A stretch of 64,000 nucleotides of DNA from Flavimaricola sp. (GCA_029255105.1 JAQWWH010000016.1:1-64000); one strand, 5' to 3'; shown: positions 16,928 to 26,525, counted from the first letter of the stretch. The notes: generated by a model from the sequence alone, not told the origin. Numbers and translations are program-made.

Positions 16928-18079
16928 TCAGGCGAAGTAATCGCGCAAGATCCGGCTGTAGATGGCCTTGAGTTGGTGGATCTGGTCGATGGCGACCCTT
17001 TCGTCGACCTGATGCATCGTCTTGCCCACCAGCCCGAACTCAACAACCGGGCAGTGATCCTTCACGAAGCGGGCATCCGAGGTGCCGCCCGATGTGGACA
17101 GGACCGGCTTGACGCCGGTTTCCGCCTCGACCGCCCTGCCTATCAGGTCGGACAGGTCCCCGGGCGGTGTCACGAAGCTTTCGCCCGAGACCTTGACCCG
17201 CATGTCGATACTGACGCCGAAGGCGCTGGCGGCGTCGTCGACCTCATTTTGCATCCAGTCGATCAGGGCGCTGCTGGTGTGATGATCATTGAACCGGATG
17301 TTGACCGTGCTGCGGCATTGGGCGGGGACAACATTGGTGGCCGGGTTGCCGGTGTCGATGGTCACGATGGCAAGGGACGAGGGGTCGAAATGGTCCGAGC
17401 CGGTGTCAAGCTGGCGCGAGGCAAGCCGGTCCATCAGACGCGCCATGGCTGGCAAGGGATTGACGTAGAGCGACGGGTAGGCCGAATGCCCCTGCACCCC
17501 GGTGACAGTAAAAAAGGCATTGAGCGACCCGCGCCGCCCGATCTTCATCGCCTCGCCCATGGTGGTGGGGCATGTGGGTTCCCCGACAAGGCAGACGGAC
17601 ATCGCCTCGCCCGCTTTGGCCATCCAGTCGAGCAGGGCGGTGGTCCCATGTAGGGCGTCGCCCTCTTCGTCGCCGGTAATGGCCAGGATCACGGCCCCGT
17701 CGGGGGGCGTGTCCCGGACAAAGTCGATGGCGGCCGCGGCAAAGGCCGCCACCCCGGATTTCATGTCGGTCGCGCCGCGCCCATAGAGATACCCGTCTTT
17801 GATTTCGGCCCCGAAGGGCGCGACGCTCCAGTCGTCTGGATTGCCCAGCGGCACTACGTCCGTATGCCCGTTGAAGCCAAAACTGCGATTGGCCCCCTGC
17901 CGCCCCCAGCGGGCAAAGAGATTGGCGATCCCTTCGCGGTCGACCCTTGTGCAGGTAAAACCGGCCGCCTCGAGCGCCTCTTGCAGGACCCCGAGGGCCC
18001 CACCTTCGACAGGCGTGATGGACGGGCATTGCACGAGGGCGGCCGTGAGGGCAACGGGATCGGTGGGAGAGTGGGTCAT
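16928..18079 (-). CDS. dapE: Succinyl-diaminopimelate desuccinylase
   Basis: A 383-residue M20 metallopeptidase-fold enzyme that hydrolyses N-succinyl-LL-diaminopimelate, giving LL-DAP for lysine and peptidoglycan. Seen: [13 protein letters not shown], the metal motifs [11 protein letters not shown] and [12 protein letters not shown], the catalytic Glu in [17 protein letters not shown], and C-terminal [11 protein letters not shown]. The ATG at 18079 is the family start, with AAGGA upstream; the frame stays open to 18370 without homology. The acyl-transferase dapD is 3.3 kb away on the same strand, separated by two opposite-strand Hint genes and one small gene. Confidence 0.96.
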   Translation of the reverse strand: MTHSPTDPVALTAALVQCPSITPVEGGALGVLQEALEAAGFTCTRVDREGIANLFARWGRQGANRSFGFNGHTDVVPLGNPDDWSVAPFGAEIKDGYLYGRGATDMKSGVAAFAAAAIDFVRDTPPDGAVILAITGDEEGDALHGTTALLDWMAKAGEAMSVCLVGEPTCPTTMGEAMKIGRRGSLNAFFTVTGVQGHSAYPSLYVNPLPAMARLMDRLASRQLDTGSDHFDPSSLAIVTIDTGNPATNVVPAQCRSTVNIRFNDHHTSSALIDWMQNEVDDAASAFGVSIDMRVKVSGESFVTPPGDLSDLIGRAVEAETGVKPVLSTSGGTSDARFVKDHCPVVEFGLVGKTMHQVDERVAIDQIHQLKAIYSRILRDYFA

Positions 18080-18216
18080 TGCGGCGGTTCCTTTTGCCTT
18101 TGAGGTAGCTGTGGGACGGCAGGGATGCAATCGCCACTGTTGCGATGAGGTGACACGGGGCGGCTGTTCCGGGTGGTGCGGGCCAAATACCGGTCGAGAA
18201 ATCAAAATAACACAGT

Positions 18217-18268
18217 ACCTTAGGCAAAACAAAACGACCCGAGGCAGGGTAAACGCAAGACCTAAGGT
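18217..18268. promoter_or_regulatory. Separated inverted repeat upstream of the Hint operon
   Basis: ACCTTAGG (18217-18224) and CCTAAGGT (18261-18268) are perfect inverted copies 44 bases apart, about four helical turns, in the dapE/Hint divergent gap. A tandem 7-mer TCTGGTA occurs at 18292-18305. These could be paired binding sites for a regulator of the Hint genes or dapE; nothing else supports this. Confidence 0.3.
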
Positions 18269-18361
18269 GCAACAAAGCAGTCTGCACCAAATCTGGTATC
18301 TGGTATCGGGCACGCCCGGACCGGCGATTGCATTTTGGCCTGGGCGAAAGCGGGGCACATC

Positions 18362-19942
18362 ATGGTTCAAGGCGTCGAACTTACCTACACCAATGCATCG
18401 GCAATGCAGATGGCTCAGACGATTTTCGGCAACGGGGTGCAGGTCGTCAGTGCCAGCTACTCAGGATCAAACTATTCGTCTGCCGTCTACTCGAACGGGA
18501 ATGCCGTTTCACCCAACGTCGTTCCGGGCGACACCGGGGTCATCCTATCGACGGGTCGCGCCTCTGACTTTACCAACCAGGGTGGTGGTTCGAACGATTC
18601 TACGTCGACATCGACGAATACGGGCGGCCAGAACAACAACCCGGATTTCAACGCGATCGCGGGAACCTCGACCTACGATGCGTCCTACTTGGACATGACA
18701 TTCATCCCCACCGGGGATGTCATGACCATTCAGTTCGTGTTCTCGTCGGAGGAGTATCCCGAATACTCCAACTCGATCTACAACGATGTCGTCGGTGTCT
18801 GGGTGAATGGCGAGTTGGTGCCACTGTCGGTCACCGACAGTGCAGCTTCGGTGACCGAGATCAACCAGACGGATAACGTCAACCTGTTCAACAACAACAC
18901 GGCTGATCAGTTCAACACCGAGATGGACGGATTTACCGTCACCATGACCTTGACCATTCCGGTTACATCGGGGGCCGAGAACACCATCAGGATCGGTATC
19001 GCCGACACCTCTGACAGCAGCTACGACTCGAACCTGCTGATTGGCGGCAATTCCTTGCAAACCGTCCTGGTGGCCCAGGACGACGCCATGACGGTCATGG
19101 AGGGGCAAACCAAAGTCATCGACGTTCTGGCAAACGATGTGAACGTGACGGGCGGCACCCTTGTGGTCACGCACATCAACGGGCAGCCCGTGTCGGCGGG
19201 GGATACGATCACCCTTCTCACGGGGCAGGACGTCACACTAAACGCTGATGGGACCCTGACGATTGTCACGGATTCGGACAATGACAAGATCTCGTTCACC
19301 TACGGTGTGGAAAGCAAGGACGGCAGCGGCAACGTTCTTGAGAACGACGTAGGCTTTGTCACCGTCGATACGGTCCCCTGCTTTGTCGCAGGGACCCGGA
19401 TCACGACGCCCCAGGGCGAAGTCGCGGTCGAGACGTTGCGCCCGGGCGATCTGGTCCTGACGAAGGATGACGGTTTTCAGCCCCTGCGTTGGAGTGGGGA
19501 GCGCCAGGTCAGGGCCGAGGGTAAGCTGGCCCCGATCCGCATCCTGGCAAATACGTTTGGGCGCCACGGGCAGTTGATGGTCTCACCGCTGCATCGGGTT
19601 TTGGTCTCCGGCAGCCAGGCCGAGCTTCTTTTTGGTGAGTCTGAGGTGCTAGTGGCCGTCCGGGATCTTGTGAACGACTCAAGCATTCGGCCCGTTGAGG
19701 GTGGCTATGTCACCTACGTTCATTTGATGTTTGACCAGCATCAGGTGGTCTTTGCAGAAGGCCTAGGTACCGAAAGCTTCCTACCCGGCCCGCAAACAAA
19801 GTCCCTGTTCGAGAGGGACGCGATCGAGGAAATTTGCTCGATCTTTCCCGAGCTCGATCCTGAGACGGGCGAGGGCTATGGTCCGGCGGCCCGCCGCATA
19901 TTGCGCCGCTATGAGGCGCAGTTGTTGGTCAAGGCGGCCTAA
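18362..19942 (+). CDS. Hint-domain protein with choice-of-anchor-L-like N-terminus
   Basis: A 526-residue protein without a classical signal peptide. The N-terminal part (about 1-225) resembles choice-of-anchor-L domains: [62 protein letters not shown]/cadherin-like segment follows (about 230-335, [21 protein letters not shown]). The C-terminal Hint (hedgehog/intein) module starts at [15 protein letters not shown] with its nucleophile Cys, then [19 protein letters not shown] and a SPLHR His motif. Hint domains can self-cleave, so processing is possible. The ATG at 18362 is favoured over a TTG at 18335. The next gene starts 3 bases downstream. Confidence 0.85.
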   Translation: MVQGVELTYTNASAMQMAQTIFGNGVQVVSASYSGSNYSSAVYSNGNAVSPNVVPGDTGVILSTGRASDFTNQGGGSNDSTSTSTNTGGQNNNPDFNAIAGTSTYDASYLDMTFIPTGDVMTIQFVFSSEEYPEYSNSIYNDVVGVWVNGELVPLSVTDSAASVTEINQTDNVNLFNNNTADQFNTEMDGFTVTMTLTIPVTSGAENTIRIGIADTSDSSYDSNLLIGGNSLQTVLVAQDDAMTVMEGQTKVIDVLANDVNVTGGTLVVTHINGQPVSAGDTITLLTGQDVTLNADGTLTIVTDSDNDKISFTYGVESKDGSGNVLENDVGFVTVDTVPCFVAGTRITTPQGEVAVETLRPGDLVLTKDDGFQPLRWSGERQVRAEGKLAPIRILANTFGRHGQLMVSPLHRVLVSGSQAELLFGESEVLVAVRDLVNDSSIRPVEGGYVTYVHLMFDQHQVVFAEGLGTESFLPGPQTKSLFERDAIEEICSIFPELDPETGEGYGPAARRILRRYEAQLLVKAA

Positions 19943-19945
19943 CCG

Positions 19946-21052
19946 GTGACAGGCCTGCCCCTCAAATGGATCGCGCTGCGCGACTGGTTGTCCGAGCAAG
20001 GTCATCTGTTCAGGCCGGCCGACGCCGCAGCCCAACCCAACCCCGCGCTGCCCTTGCAACAGGGCACCGTCCTGATCGAATTCCACCACGAACCGACAAA
20101 GTCCCCGAAGAACATTGTCAGGTATAGCCGTAGGGACCCTTCTCCGGCGGTGCTGACCCTCCGGCTTGATCCCGATGGGACCTTGGCCTTGCTGCGGCGT
20201 CAGGGCGCGCGGGACGCGCTTTATGCCCTATCCCTTCCCCAGTTGTTGTCGGGGGAAGGGGCGCAGGTGCAATATGGTTGGGACCTGTCGCGCAACACCG
20301 GATTTCTGGCGGTCAGCCTGCCCTTTCGGGGTATTACCCGCATCATCGAATTGCCGGGTGCCCTACCATTGGAGCATAGGGATATCGCGGGGTTGGCCGG
20401 GGCCGCCTTCCAAGGGGGGCCGGGACTGGAGCGGATTGCGATTGCCGAGGGTTTGGCACCGGTCGGACCGATGCCCTCATTACCGGGAAATGGATTTGTC
20501 CCGACACCGGGCGGTCTGGTCCGGCTGGACGCACTGACACCCGGGATGCGGATCATCGCAGCCGACGGTGAACCGGCCGAGGTGACCTGGGCCGGGCACG
20601 TCCATTTGCCGGCCGGGGGCCTCAATGCCCCGTGCCTATTGCGTGCCCCCTACTTTGGCCTGAACGGCGATCTCATCGTCAGTGCTGGCGCGGTGATGCG
20701 TCTGCAGGGCGCCGAAGTGGAGTATCTGTTTGGACGCCCCGATGTGTCAGTCGTCGTGCGGGACCTTGTCGATGACACCCGAATCTTGCCGGTTTCGGCC
20801 ATGCATGAACTGGCAAATCCCATGGTGCGGCCGTTTCACCAGGTCCTACTGAACAGGCGGGTTCCCATCGTCCTGTCCGGCGCGGTGTTCGAAACTTTGG
20901 ACACCTCAACCCTTCAGACCAACCCTGTCCTTTGGAAGTGGTCCGTTCTGAACGCCCTTGAACCGGCAGTGTTGCCCCAAGAAGGGGCCGTCCATCCGCC
21001 TATTTTACGAGACTATGAAGCGCTTAGTCTGCGTCAGATGCGGGCAGCCTAG
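19946..21052 (+). CDS. Degenerate Hint-domain protein
   Basis: A 368-residue protein starting at GTG 19946, three bases after the preceding Hint gene, so probably co-transcribed. The N-terminal half (about 30-150; GTVLIEFHHEP, AVLTLRLDPDGTLALLRR) looks like a lectin/LamG-type beta sandwich. The C-terminal half aligns with the Hint module next door (LTPGMRIIAADGEPAEVTWAG, VSVVVRDLVDDTRILPV). However, the PCFVAGTR start is replaced by GNGFVPTPGG, losing the Cys, and the SPLHR motif by SAGAV, losing the His. Self-cleavage is therefore unlikely. It may be a structural partner or an eroding copy. Confidence 0.75.
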   Translation: MTGLPLKWIALRDWLSEQGHLFRPADAAAQPNPALPLQQGTVLIEFHHEPTKSPKNIVRYSRRDPSPAVLTLRLDPDGTLALLRRQGARDALYALSLPQLLSGEGAQVQYGWDLSRNTGFLAVSLPFRGITRIIELPGALPLEHRDIAGLAGAAFQGGPGLERIAIAEGLAPVGPMPSLPGNGFVPTPGGLVRLDALTPGMRIIAADGEPAEVTWAGHVHLPAGGLNAPCLLRAPYFGLNGDLIVSAGAVMRLQGAEVEYLFGRPDVSVVVRDLVDDTRILPVSAMHELANPMVRPFHQVLLNRRVPIVLSGAVFETLDTSTLQTNPVLWKWSVLNALEPAVLPQEGAVHPPILRDYEALSLRQMRAA

Positions 21053-21053
21053 G

Positions 21054-21401
21054 TCAGGATGTTTTCGACCCTGGGGCTTCGTCGTAGAACGGGGTCATCT
21101 GGGCGACGATGACACTGTTTTCGTCGAGCGCCCGCTGCATCAAGGCCTGTTCGTCCGCGTCGATGTCGTGACCTTCGGCAAGCCTCTCTTCCAGTGTGCC
21201 ATAGCCCGACACGTCCAGAGGGGCGAGTTCGGCCTGCTTGAGGATGGCGACCGTCTCACGCACCGCCTCGGCCTCGTCTATTCCGCTGGCGTAGCACATC
21301 AGCGCCGCCCCGGTGGCCCCGTCAGGCAGGCCGTCGCCTTTGCGGCGGCCCACCTCGACCAGCAGGGTGTAGACCTGTTGCTTGCTTCCTGGTTTGGGCA
21401 T
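21054..21401 (-). CDS. Small conserved-looking protein in the dap operon
   Basis: A 115-residue soluble acidic protein I do not recognise (KQQVYTLLVEVGRRKGDGLPDGATGAALMCYAS, GYGTLEERLAEGHDID). No signal peptide or membrane segment. It lies 11 bases downstream of dapD on the same strand and ends 1 base from the convergent Hint gene stop. The coupling to dapD suggests a role in or near lysine/peptidoglycan precursor synthesis, but this is context only. Confidence 0.7.
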   Translation of the reverse strand: MPKPGSKQQVYTLLVEVGRRKGDGLPDGATGAALMCYASGIDEAEAVRETVAILKQAELAPLDVSGYGTLEERLAEGHDIDADEQALMQRALDENSVIVAQMTPFYDEAPGSKTS

Positions 21402-21412
21402 GATTATCCTGT

Positions 21413-22237
21413 TCAGTCCCGCAACAGCTCGTTGATGCCGGTCTTGGAGCGGGTCTGCGCATCGACCCGCTTGACGATGACGGCGCAGTACAGGTTGATC
21501 CCGTTCTTTGACGGCATGGAGCCTGCCACGACCACCGAATAGGGCGGTACTTCGCCATAGCTCACGGTGCCCGTCTCGCGGTCCACGATCTTGGTGGACT
21601 TGCCGATAAAGACACCCATCCCCAGCACCGACCCTTCGCGGACGATGCAGCCTTCGACAACCTCGGAGCGGGCCCCGATAAAGCAGTTGTCCTCAATGAT
21701 GGTCGGACCGGCCTGCATCGGCTCAAGCACTCCGCCGATGCCAACTCCGCCAGACAGGTGGACGTTCTTGCCGATCTGCGCGCAAGAGCCGACGGTGGCC
21801 CAGGTGTCGACCATGGTGCCCGAATCGACGTAGGCGCCAAGGTTGACGAACGATGGCATCAGAACCACGCCGGGCGCGATGAAGGCGGATTTGCGCACGA
21901 TGGCATTGGGCACGGCGCGAAAGCCTGCGGCCTTCCACTGGTCGTCGCCCCAGCCCGCGAACTTGCTGTCGACCTTGTCCCACCAGCCGCCACCCTGCGG
22001 GCCACCGGACTGTGGTTCCATGTCTTTTATCCGAAAGCCCAGCAGAACAGCCTTCTTGGCCCATTGGTTGACGTGCCAGTCATTGCCCTGCTTTTCCGCT
22101 ACGCGCAGTTTGCCGCTGTCGAGGGCGTTCAAAGTGTCCTCGATCGCATCGCGGGTTTCGCCTGTGGTGGCGGGCGTGATTTCGTCACGAGCCTCCCATG
22201 CGGCTTCGATGGCAGTTTCAAGCTGGGCGTTGGACAT
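21413..22237 (-). CDS. dapD: Tetrahydrodipicolinate N-succinyltransferase
   Basis: A 274-residue left-handed beta-helix acyltransferase that succinylates tetrahydrodipicolinate in lysine/DAP synthesis. Seen: [23 protein letters not shown] near the N-terminus, [16 protein letters not shown], then hexapeptide repeats ([59 protein letters not shown]). Full length. The start at 22237 gives the usual N-terminus. The small gene at 21054-21401 follows; dapE is farther downstream on the same strand beyond the Hint pair. Confidence 0.97.
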   Translation of the reverse strand: MSNAQLETAIEAAWEARDEITPATTGETRDAIEDTLNALDSGKLRVAEKQGNDWHVNQWAKKAVLLGFRIKDMEPQSGGPQGGGWWDKVDSKFAGWGDDQWKAAGFRAVPNAIVRKSAFIAPGVVLMPSFVNLGAYVDSGTMVDTWATVGSCAQIGKNVHLSGGVGIGGVLEPMQAGPTIIEDNCFIGARSEVVEGCIVREGSVLGMGVFIGKSTKIVDRETGTVSYGEVPPYSVVVAGSMPSKNGINLYCAVIVKRVDAQTRSKTGINELLRD

Positions 22238-22306
22238 CGTCAGGCTTCCTTGGCGTCAGGGATCAAATTTTGAGGTTGTCTAGCGACGTGTGGGGCAGGG
22301 CGCAAT

Positions 22307-23248
22307 CTATCGTTCGGCGAATGGTCCGGGATCTGGGTTGGCGCCACAGACCAGAACCGCCACCGTTTCACCCGGTTCAGGGACATACGCCCCCGAGATC
22401 AGGGCCGCGAGGGCGGTCGCCCCGGCCGGCTCCACGAACTGGCGCAGTTCCTGCCAAAGGAGGCGCTGGGCGGCGACGATGTCCGCATCTGTCACAAGGA
22501 CCGAGTTAACGCCCTGCGATACCGCCAGATCATAGCACAAACGCCCGATCCGCGAGGCACCCAGTGCGTTTGCCGCGATCCCGCCAACCGACACCACGGT
22601 CTCGGGGCCTTGGGACAGGGCGGCATGCAGGGTTGGGGCCAATTCCGGTTCGACCGCGACGATCTTGCGCCGACCTTGCGTCCAGGCCATCGCCCCGCCG
22701 ATCAGGCCGCCGCCTCCGACAGCGATCAGGACGGTGTCGGCCTCCAGCCCTTGCTCCTCCCATTCCAGCATCAGCGCGCCTTGCCCGGCGAGGGTCAAGG
22801 GGGCGTCATAGGCGTGGATCTGCATGGCGCCGGTATGCGCCTCATGGGTCTGCGCCGCTGCTAGGGCGTCAGCGTAGGTTCCGGGCACGACGACCAGATC
22901 CGCGCCGGTACTGCGAACCAGTTCGATCTTGGTCTGGCCCGCGTATTCAGGGACAAAGATCCGGGCCGGGTAACCCAAGGCGTGGGCTGCAAATCCGACC
23001 GCCGCCCCGTGGTTGCCACCAGAGGCGGCAACCACGCCGGCGGCCGGGACATCGACGGACAAAAGGGCGTTGAAAGCCCCCCGCAACTTGAAGCTGCCCG
23101 TGGATTGAAGGTTCTCGAGCTTTATCTCGGCGGGCCGGGCCTGCCACAGTCTGGACGTGGTCAGGACCGGGGTCCGTTGGACATGGCCCTGGATGCGGTT
23201 GGCCGCGGCTCGAATGTCCTCGGGGCTGGGAGGGCGAAAATCAGACAA
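22307..23248 (-). CDS. PLP-dependent threonine/serine dehydratase family
   Basis: A 313-residue fold-type II PLP enzyme. The PLP lysine lies in STGSFKLRGAFNALL (about residue 50), the phosphate-binding Gly-rich loop is AVGGGGLIGG, and substrate-binding ASGGNHG is present. It lacks a C-terminal ACT regulatory domain, as in catabolic threonine dehydratase or serine racemase-like enzymes. The start is probably TTG at 23248: AGGAG lies six bases upstream and the sequence LSDFRPPSPEDIRAAANRI begins there as expected. An open frame continues to 23593 but reads into the divergent LOG gene. It lies 70 bases downstream of the dapD start and is transcribed independently. Confidence 0.88.
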   Translation of the reverse strand: MSDFRPPSPEDIRAAANRIQGHVQRTPVLTTSRLWQARPAEIKLENLQSTGSFKLRGAFNALLSVDVPAAGVVAASGGNHGAAVGFAAHALGYPARIFVPEYAGQTKIELVRSTGADLVVVPGTYADALAAAQTHEAHTGAMQIHAYDAPLTLAGQGALMLEWEEQGLEADTVLIAVGGGGLIGGAMAWTQGRRKIVAVEPELAPTLHAALSQGPETVVSVGGIAANALGASRIGRLCYDLAVSQGVNSVLVTDADIVAAQRLLWQELRQFVEPAGATALAALISGAYVPEPGETVAVLVCGANPDPGPFAER

Positions 23249-23431
23249 GGGCGTCTCCTGAAAGGATGGATTGCGGCAAGCTGCCACCCGGCCGGGCAGA
23301 AGGCAACTTGGACCGGTCGACGTCCACGGGGCGTTGCTTGATCGCCTGCGGGCCCTGTGCGACAGTCTGCAAAGCTCGGCAAAGTCGTTTCCCGCCTCGC
23401 CAGAGTGCGCACCAAACAGTTGGATACATTC

Positions 23432-24277
23432 ATGAGTGATCTTCGCCGCAGCCGCTTTCGGGACAGCAAACAAGACAGCAGAACCGCGCGCGAGGTTCCT
23501 CAAACCCCGCAAACCCTGTCGCCGACTTACAAGCTGGCCTTTGCGGATGATGCCTTTCTGTACCGCCCGGAATTGCGGCCCGTCCGGCTGCAACTGGAGT
23601 TGCTGAAAACAGAAATGGCCCTGGACGAAGAAGGCGTGGATTCAACCATCGTCCTGTTTGGCGGCGCCCGCATCCCCGAGGCGGCCAACAAGGCCGGTGC
23701 CCGGACTAAGACACTGTCCGATCTTTCGGTCTACTACGAAGAGGCCCGGCGCTTCGCCCGCATGATGACCGAGAGGTCTTTGGCGGGTGGCGGACGCGAC
23801 GACATCATTGCGACCGGCGGTGGCCCCGGGGTGATGGAGGCGGGCAACCGGGGCGCGGCGGATGCCGGGGGCAAATCCATTGGTCTGAACATCGTCCTGC
23901 CGCACGAACAGGCCCCAAACCCCTATGTGACGCCCGAGCTATGCTTTAACTTTCACTATTTCGCGATCCGGAAGATGCATTTCCTGATGCGGGCGCGGGC
24001 TGTCTGCGTGTTTCCGGGGGGCTTTGGGACGCTGGACGAGATGTTCGAGACGCTGACCCTTATTCAGACGGGCCGGATGGTGCAGGTGCCATTTCTGTTA
24101 TTTGGTCGGGCCTTTTGGGAAAAGATCATCAACTGGGATGCGCTTGCGGATGCCGGAACAATCTCAGCTCAGGACCTATCGCTGTTCCGGTTCGTCGAAA
24201 TAGCCGAAGAGGCCATTGCCGCCATCGACAACTGGGATGGGGCCGGGACCAAGCGGTCCGAGATACCAGGTCGGTAG
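23432..24277 (+). CDS. LOG-family protein (TIGR00730-type)
   Basis: A 281-residue protein of the LOG family, whose characterised members release nucleobases from nucleoside monophosphates (cytokinin riboside phosphoribohydrolase or nucleotide N-glycosidase). The two signature motifs are present: GGGPGVMEAGNRGA (about residues 131-144) and PGGFGTLDEMFE (about 191-202). An extra N-terminal stretch of about 60 residues is polar and probably disordered. ATG 23432 (MSDLRRSRFR) was chosen; an upstream ATG-like frame to 23357 is unsupported. Two strong hairpins follow at 24276-24347. A role in nucleotide salvage is inferred from the family only. Confidence 0.87.
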   Translation: MSDLRRSRFRDSKQDSRTAREVPQTPQTLSPTYKLAFADDAFLYRPELRPVRLQLELLKTEMALDEEGVDSTIVLFGGARIPEAANKAGARTKTLSDLSVYYEEARRFARMMTERSLAGGGRDDIIATGGGPGVMEAGNRGAADAGGKSIGLNIVLPHEQAPNPYVTPELCFNFHYFAIRKMHFLMRARAVCVFPGGFGTLDEMFETLTLIQTGRMVQVPFLLFGRAFWEKIINWDALADAGTISAQDLSLFRFVEIAEEAIAAIDNWDGAGTKRSEIPGR

Positions 24278-24347
24278 AGCAGCCAAAACCTGGGCAAAGA
24301 TTTTGGCTACTCTGGAATAACGCGAAGAATTTTCACGAAAATTCTTC
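24276..24347. terminator. Double hairpin between convergent genes
   Basis: Two stems in tandem. The first pairs AGCCAAAA (24281-24288) with TTTTGGCT (24301-24308), extended by AGAG/CTCT across one mismatch. The second is a perfect 11-bp palindrome, GAAGAATTTTC (24324-24334) / GAAAATTCTTC (24337-24347), with a 2-base loop. The second overlaps the TGA of the convergent oxidoreductase gene. They sit between two convergent genes, so termination in both directions is likely. The second, AT-rich palindrome is unlike the local composition. Confidence 0.6.
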
Positions 24348-25473
24348 AGGTGTCGCGCGGTATCCAGACTCCATCGCCACGGGACGACCGGACGCAGGCA
24401 TCGATGAACCACATGCCGTCCAGACCGGCCTCAATCCCCGGCAAAAGGGCCCCGTTCCCATTGCCACTGATGAGGTCCGCGGCATCCGTGTAGACGTTGG
24501 CAAAGCCTTCCAGATAGCCTTCGGGGTGACCCGGCGGGATGCGTGTCCAATTACCGGCGCCGCCCCCCAGTCCGGCCCCGCCACGGGTCAGCAGCTGTTT
24601 CGGCTGTCCCAGCGGGGCAAAGGTCATGACATTGGGGTTTTCTTGACCCCATTCGATGCCGCCCTTGTCGCCGTATATCCGTAGCCGAAGCCCGTTTTCA
24701 TTGCCGGACGCCACCTGAGAGGCCCAGACCATCCCTTTCGCGCCGCCTTCGAAGCGCAACAAGATGTGGGCGTTGTCATCCACCAGACGACCTTCACCGA
24801 ACATGTGCAGATCCGCAGCCAGCGCCGAGGGGCGCAAGCCCGTGACAAACCCAAGCAGATTGAACGCGTGGGTGCCGATGTCCCCGATCGCGCCACCCGC
24901 ACCCGCCTGGGCCGGATCGGTGCGCCAGACCGCCTGCTTGTTCCCCGTGGACTCAACATTGCTGGCCAGCCAGTCCTGGGCATATTCTGCCTGCACGACA
25001 CGGATCGTTCCAAGATCGCCGCGTGCAATCATCTCGCGGGCCTGCCGCATAAGGGGGTAGCCGGTGTAGTTGTGGGTCAGAACGAAATGCGCCTTTGACG
25101 CCGCGACCGCATCGGCGATGGACTGGGCCTGCTCAAGCGTTGCAGCCAGCGGTTTGTCGCAGATCACCGAAATCCCGGCCTCGAGAAAGGCGATGACAGG
25201 TCCGGCATGCATGTGGTTCGGCGTGACGATCGATACGGCCTGGATGCCATCCTGGCGACCGGCCTCGACCCGCGCCATTTCCTTGTAGTCGGCATAAGAG
25301 CGGTCAGCCGCGATCCCAAGCTCTGCCGCGCTGGCCGCTGCCCGCTCTGCGTTTGCCGAAAGCGCGCCTGCGACCAGTTCAAATCGGTCGTCGATGCGGC
25401 TGGCGATCCGGTGCACAGCGCCGATGAAGGCGCCCTTGCCGCCGCCGACCATTCCAAGTCTGATCCGGTTCAT
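24346..25473 (-). CDS. Gfo/Idh/MocA oxidoreductase (first copy)
   Basis: A 375-residue NAD(P)-dependent sugar dehydrogenase-like protein. The N-terminal Rossmann domain (about 1-130) shows RLGMVGGGKGAFIGAVHR and the catalytic-lysine motif ICDKPLA near residue 110. The C-terminal alpha/beta domain (about 135-375) has VLTHNYTGYPLMRQAREMI, IGDIGTHAFNLLGF and a His typical of the family. Substrate unknown. The ATG overlaps the upstream TIM-barrel stop (25470-25473), in an operon lacI-epimerase-oxidoreductase. The same enzyme pair occurs again on the other side of the transporter genes, suggesting two steps on related sugars. Confidence 0.9.
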   Translation of the reverse strand: MNRIRLGMVGGGKGAFIGAVHRIASRIDDRFELVAGALSANAERAAASAAELGIAADRSYADYKEMARVEAGRQDGIQAVSIVTPNHMHAGPVIAFLEAGISVICDKPLAATLEQAQSIADAVAASKAHFVLTHNYTGYPLMRQAREMIARGDLGTIRVVQAEYAQDWLASNVESTGNKQAVWRTDPAQAGAGGAIGDIGTHAFNLLGFVTGLRPSALAADLHMFGEGRLVDDNAHILLRFEGGAKGMVWASQVASGNENGLRLRIYGDKGGIEWGQENPNVMTFAPLGQPKQLLTRGGAGLGGGAGNWTRIPPGHPEGYLEGFANVYTDAADLISGNGNGALLPGIEAGLDGMWFIDACVRSSRGDGVWIPRDT

Positions 25474-26525
25474 AGGCCCAGCATCCTTTTGATTGTTGCC
25501 TGATCCCGTTCTCCGCCAGCAAAGTCGTCAAAGGCCCGGCCTGCCTTTTCGATCAGATGCGACGCGATGAACGGTGCCCCTTCAGCGGCGCCCTGCTCGG
25601 GCGATTTGATGCAGCACTCCCACTCCATCACGGCCCAGCTGTCGTACCCGTACTGGGTGAGCTTGGAAAAGATCGAGGCGAAATCGACCTGGCCGTCGCC
25701 AAGGGACCGGAACCGGCCCGCCCGGTCGACCCATGGCTGATAACCTGAATAGACACCTTGCCGGCCATCAGGATTGAACTCTGCATCCTTCACGTGGAAG
25801 GCGTTGATGCGATCGTGGTAGAGGTCGATGAACGCCAGATAGTCGAGCTGTTGCAGGACAAAATGCGACGGGTCGTAGTTGATCATCGCGGCCACATGTC
25901 CGCCGCAGGCGTCCACGAACATTTCGTAGGTCGCGCCGTCAAACACATCCTCACCAGGGTGAATTTCGTACCCGATGCTGACCCCGTGGTCAGCATAGTG
26001 GTCAAGGATCGGCGTCCAGCGCCGGCCGAGTTCGGAAAAGGTCTCTTCGATCAGGCCTTCGGGGCGTTGGGGCCAGGGGTAGATGTAGGGAAATGCCAGC
26101 GATCCGGTAAAGCTGACCGAGGTCGGCAGGCCAAGCCTTTCCGATGCAACGGCTGCTTTCATCATCTGGTCAACGGCCCAGGCCTGCCGCTTGGCCGGAT
26201 TGCCGCGACAGTCTGCCGGGGCGAAGGCGTCAAAGGCAAGGTCGTAGGCCGGGTTTACCGCCACCAACTGACCCTGAAGGTGGGTCGACAGTTCCGTGAT
26301 GGTGACGCCTGCGTCGGCACAGATGCCCTCGACTTCATCGCAATAGGTCTGGCTTTCAGCGGCCTTGGAAAGATCGAACAGTCGGCCGTCGAACGTCGGG
26401 ATCTGGACGCCCGTGTACCCCAGCCCTGCTGCCCAGCCAACAATCCCCTCAAGGGTGTTGAAGGGGGCCTCATCGCCTGCGAATTGGGCCAGGAAAACTC
26501 CGGGTCCCTTGATCTGTGTCGTCAT
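25470..26525 (-). CDS. Sugar phosphate isomerase/epimerase-like TIM barrel (first copy)
   Basis: A 351-residue xylose isomerase-like (AP_endonuc_2) TIM barrel. Likely metal ligands lie in GYEIHPGEDVFDG, INYDPSHFVLQ, NAFHVKDAEFN and AVMEWECC. Such proteins isomerise, epimerise or cleave sugars, including 3-keto-glycosides in recently described pathways. The ATG at 26525 is preferred to a TTG at 26531 and lies 2 bases after the lacI stop. It overlaps the following oxidoreductase as ATGA. Longer than its partner copy at 34527 (248 residues), so the two are not recent duplicates. Confidence 0.88.
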   Translation of the reverse strand: MTTQIKGPGVFLAQFAGDEAPFNTLEGIVGWAAGLGYTGVQIPTFDGRLFDLSKAAESQTYCDEVEGICADAGVTITELSTHLQGQLVAVNPAYDLAFDAFAPADCRGNPAKRQAWAVDQMMKAAVASERLGLPTSVSFTGSLAFPYIYPWPQRPEGLIEETFSELGRRWTPILDHYADHGVSIGYEIHPGEDVFDGATYEMFVDACGGHVAAMINYDPSHFVLQQLDYLAFIDLYHDRINAFHVKDAEFNPDGRQGVYSGYQPWVDRAGRFRSLGDGQVDFASIFSKLTQYGYDSWAVMEWECCIKSPEQGAAEGAPFIASHLIEKAGRAFDDFAGGERDQATIKRMLGL

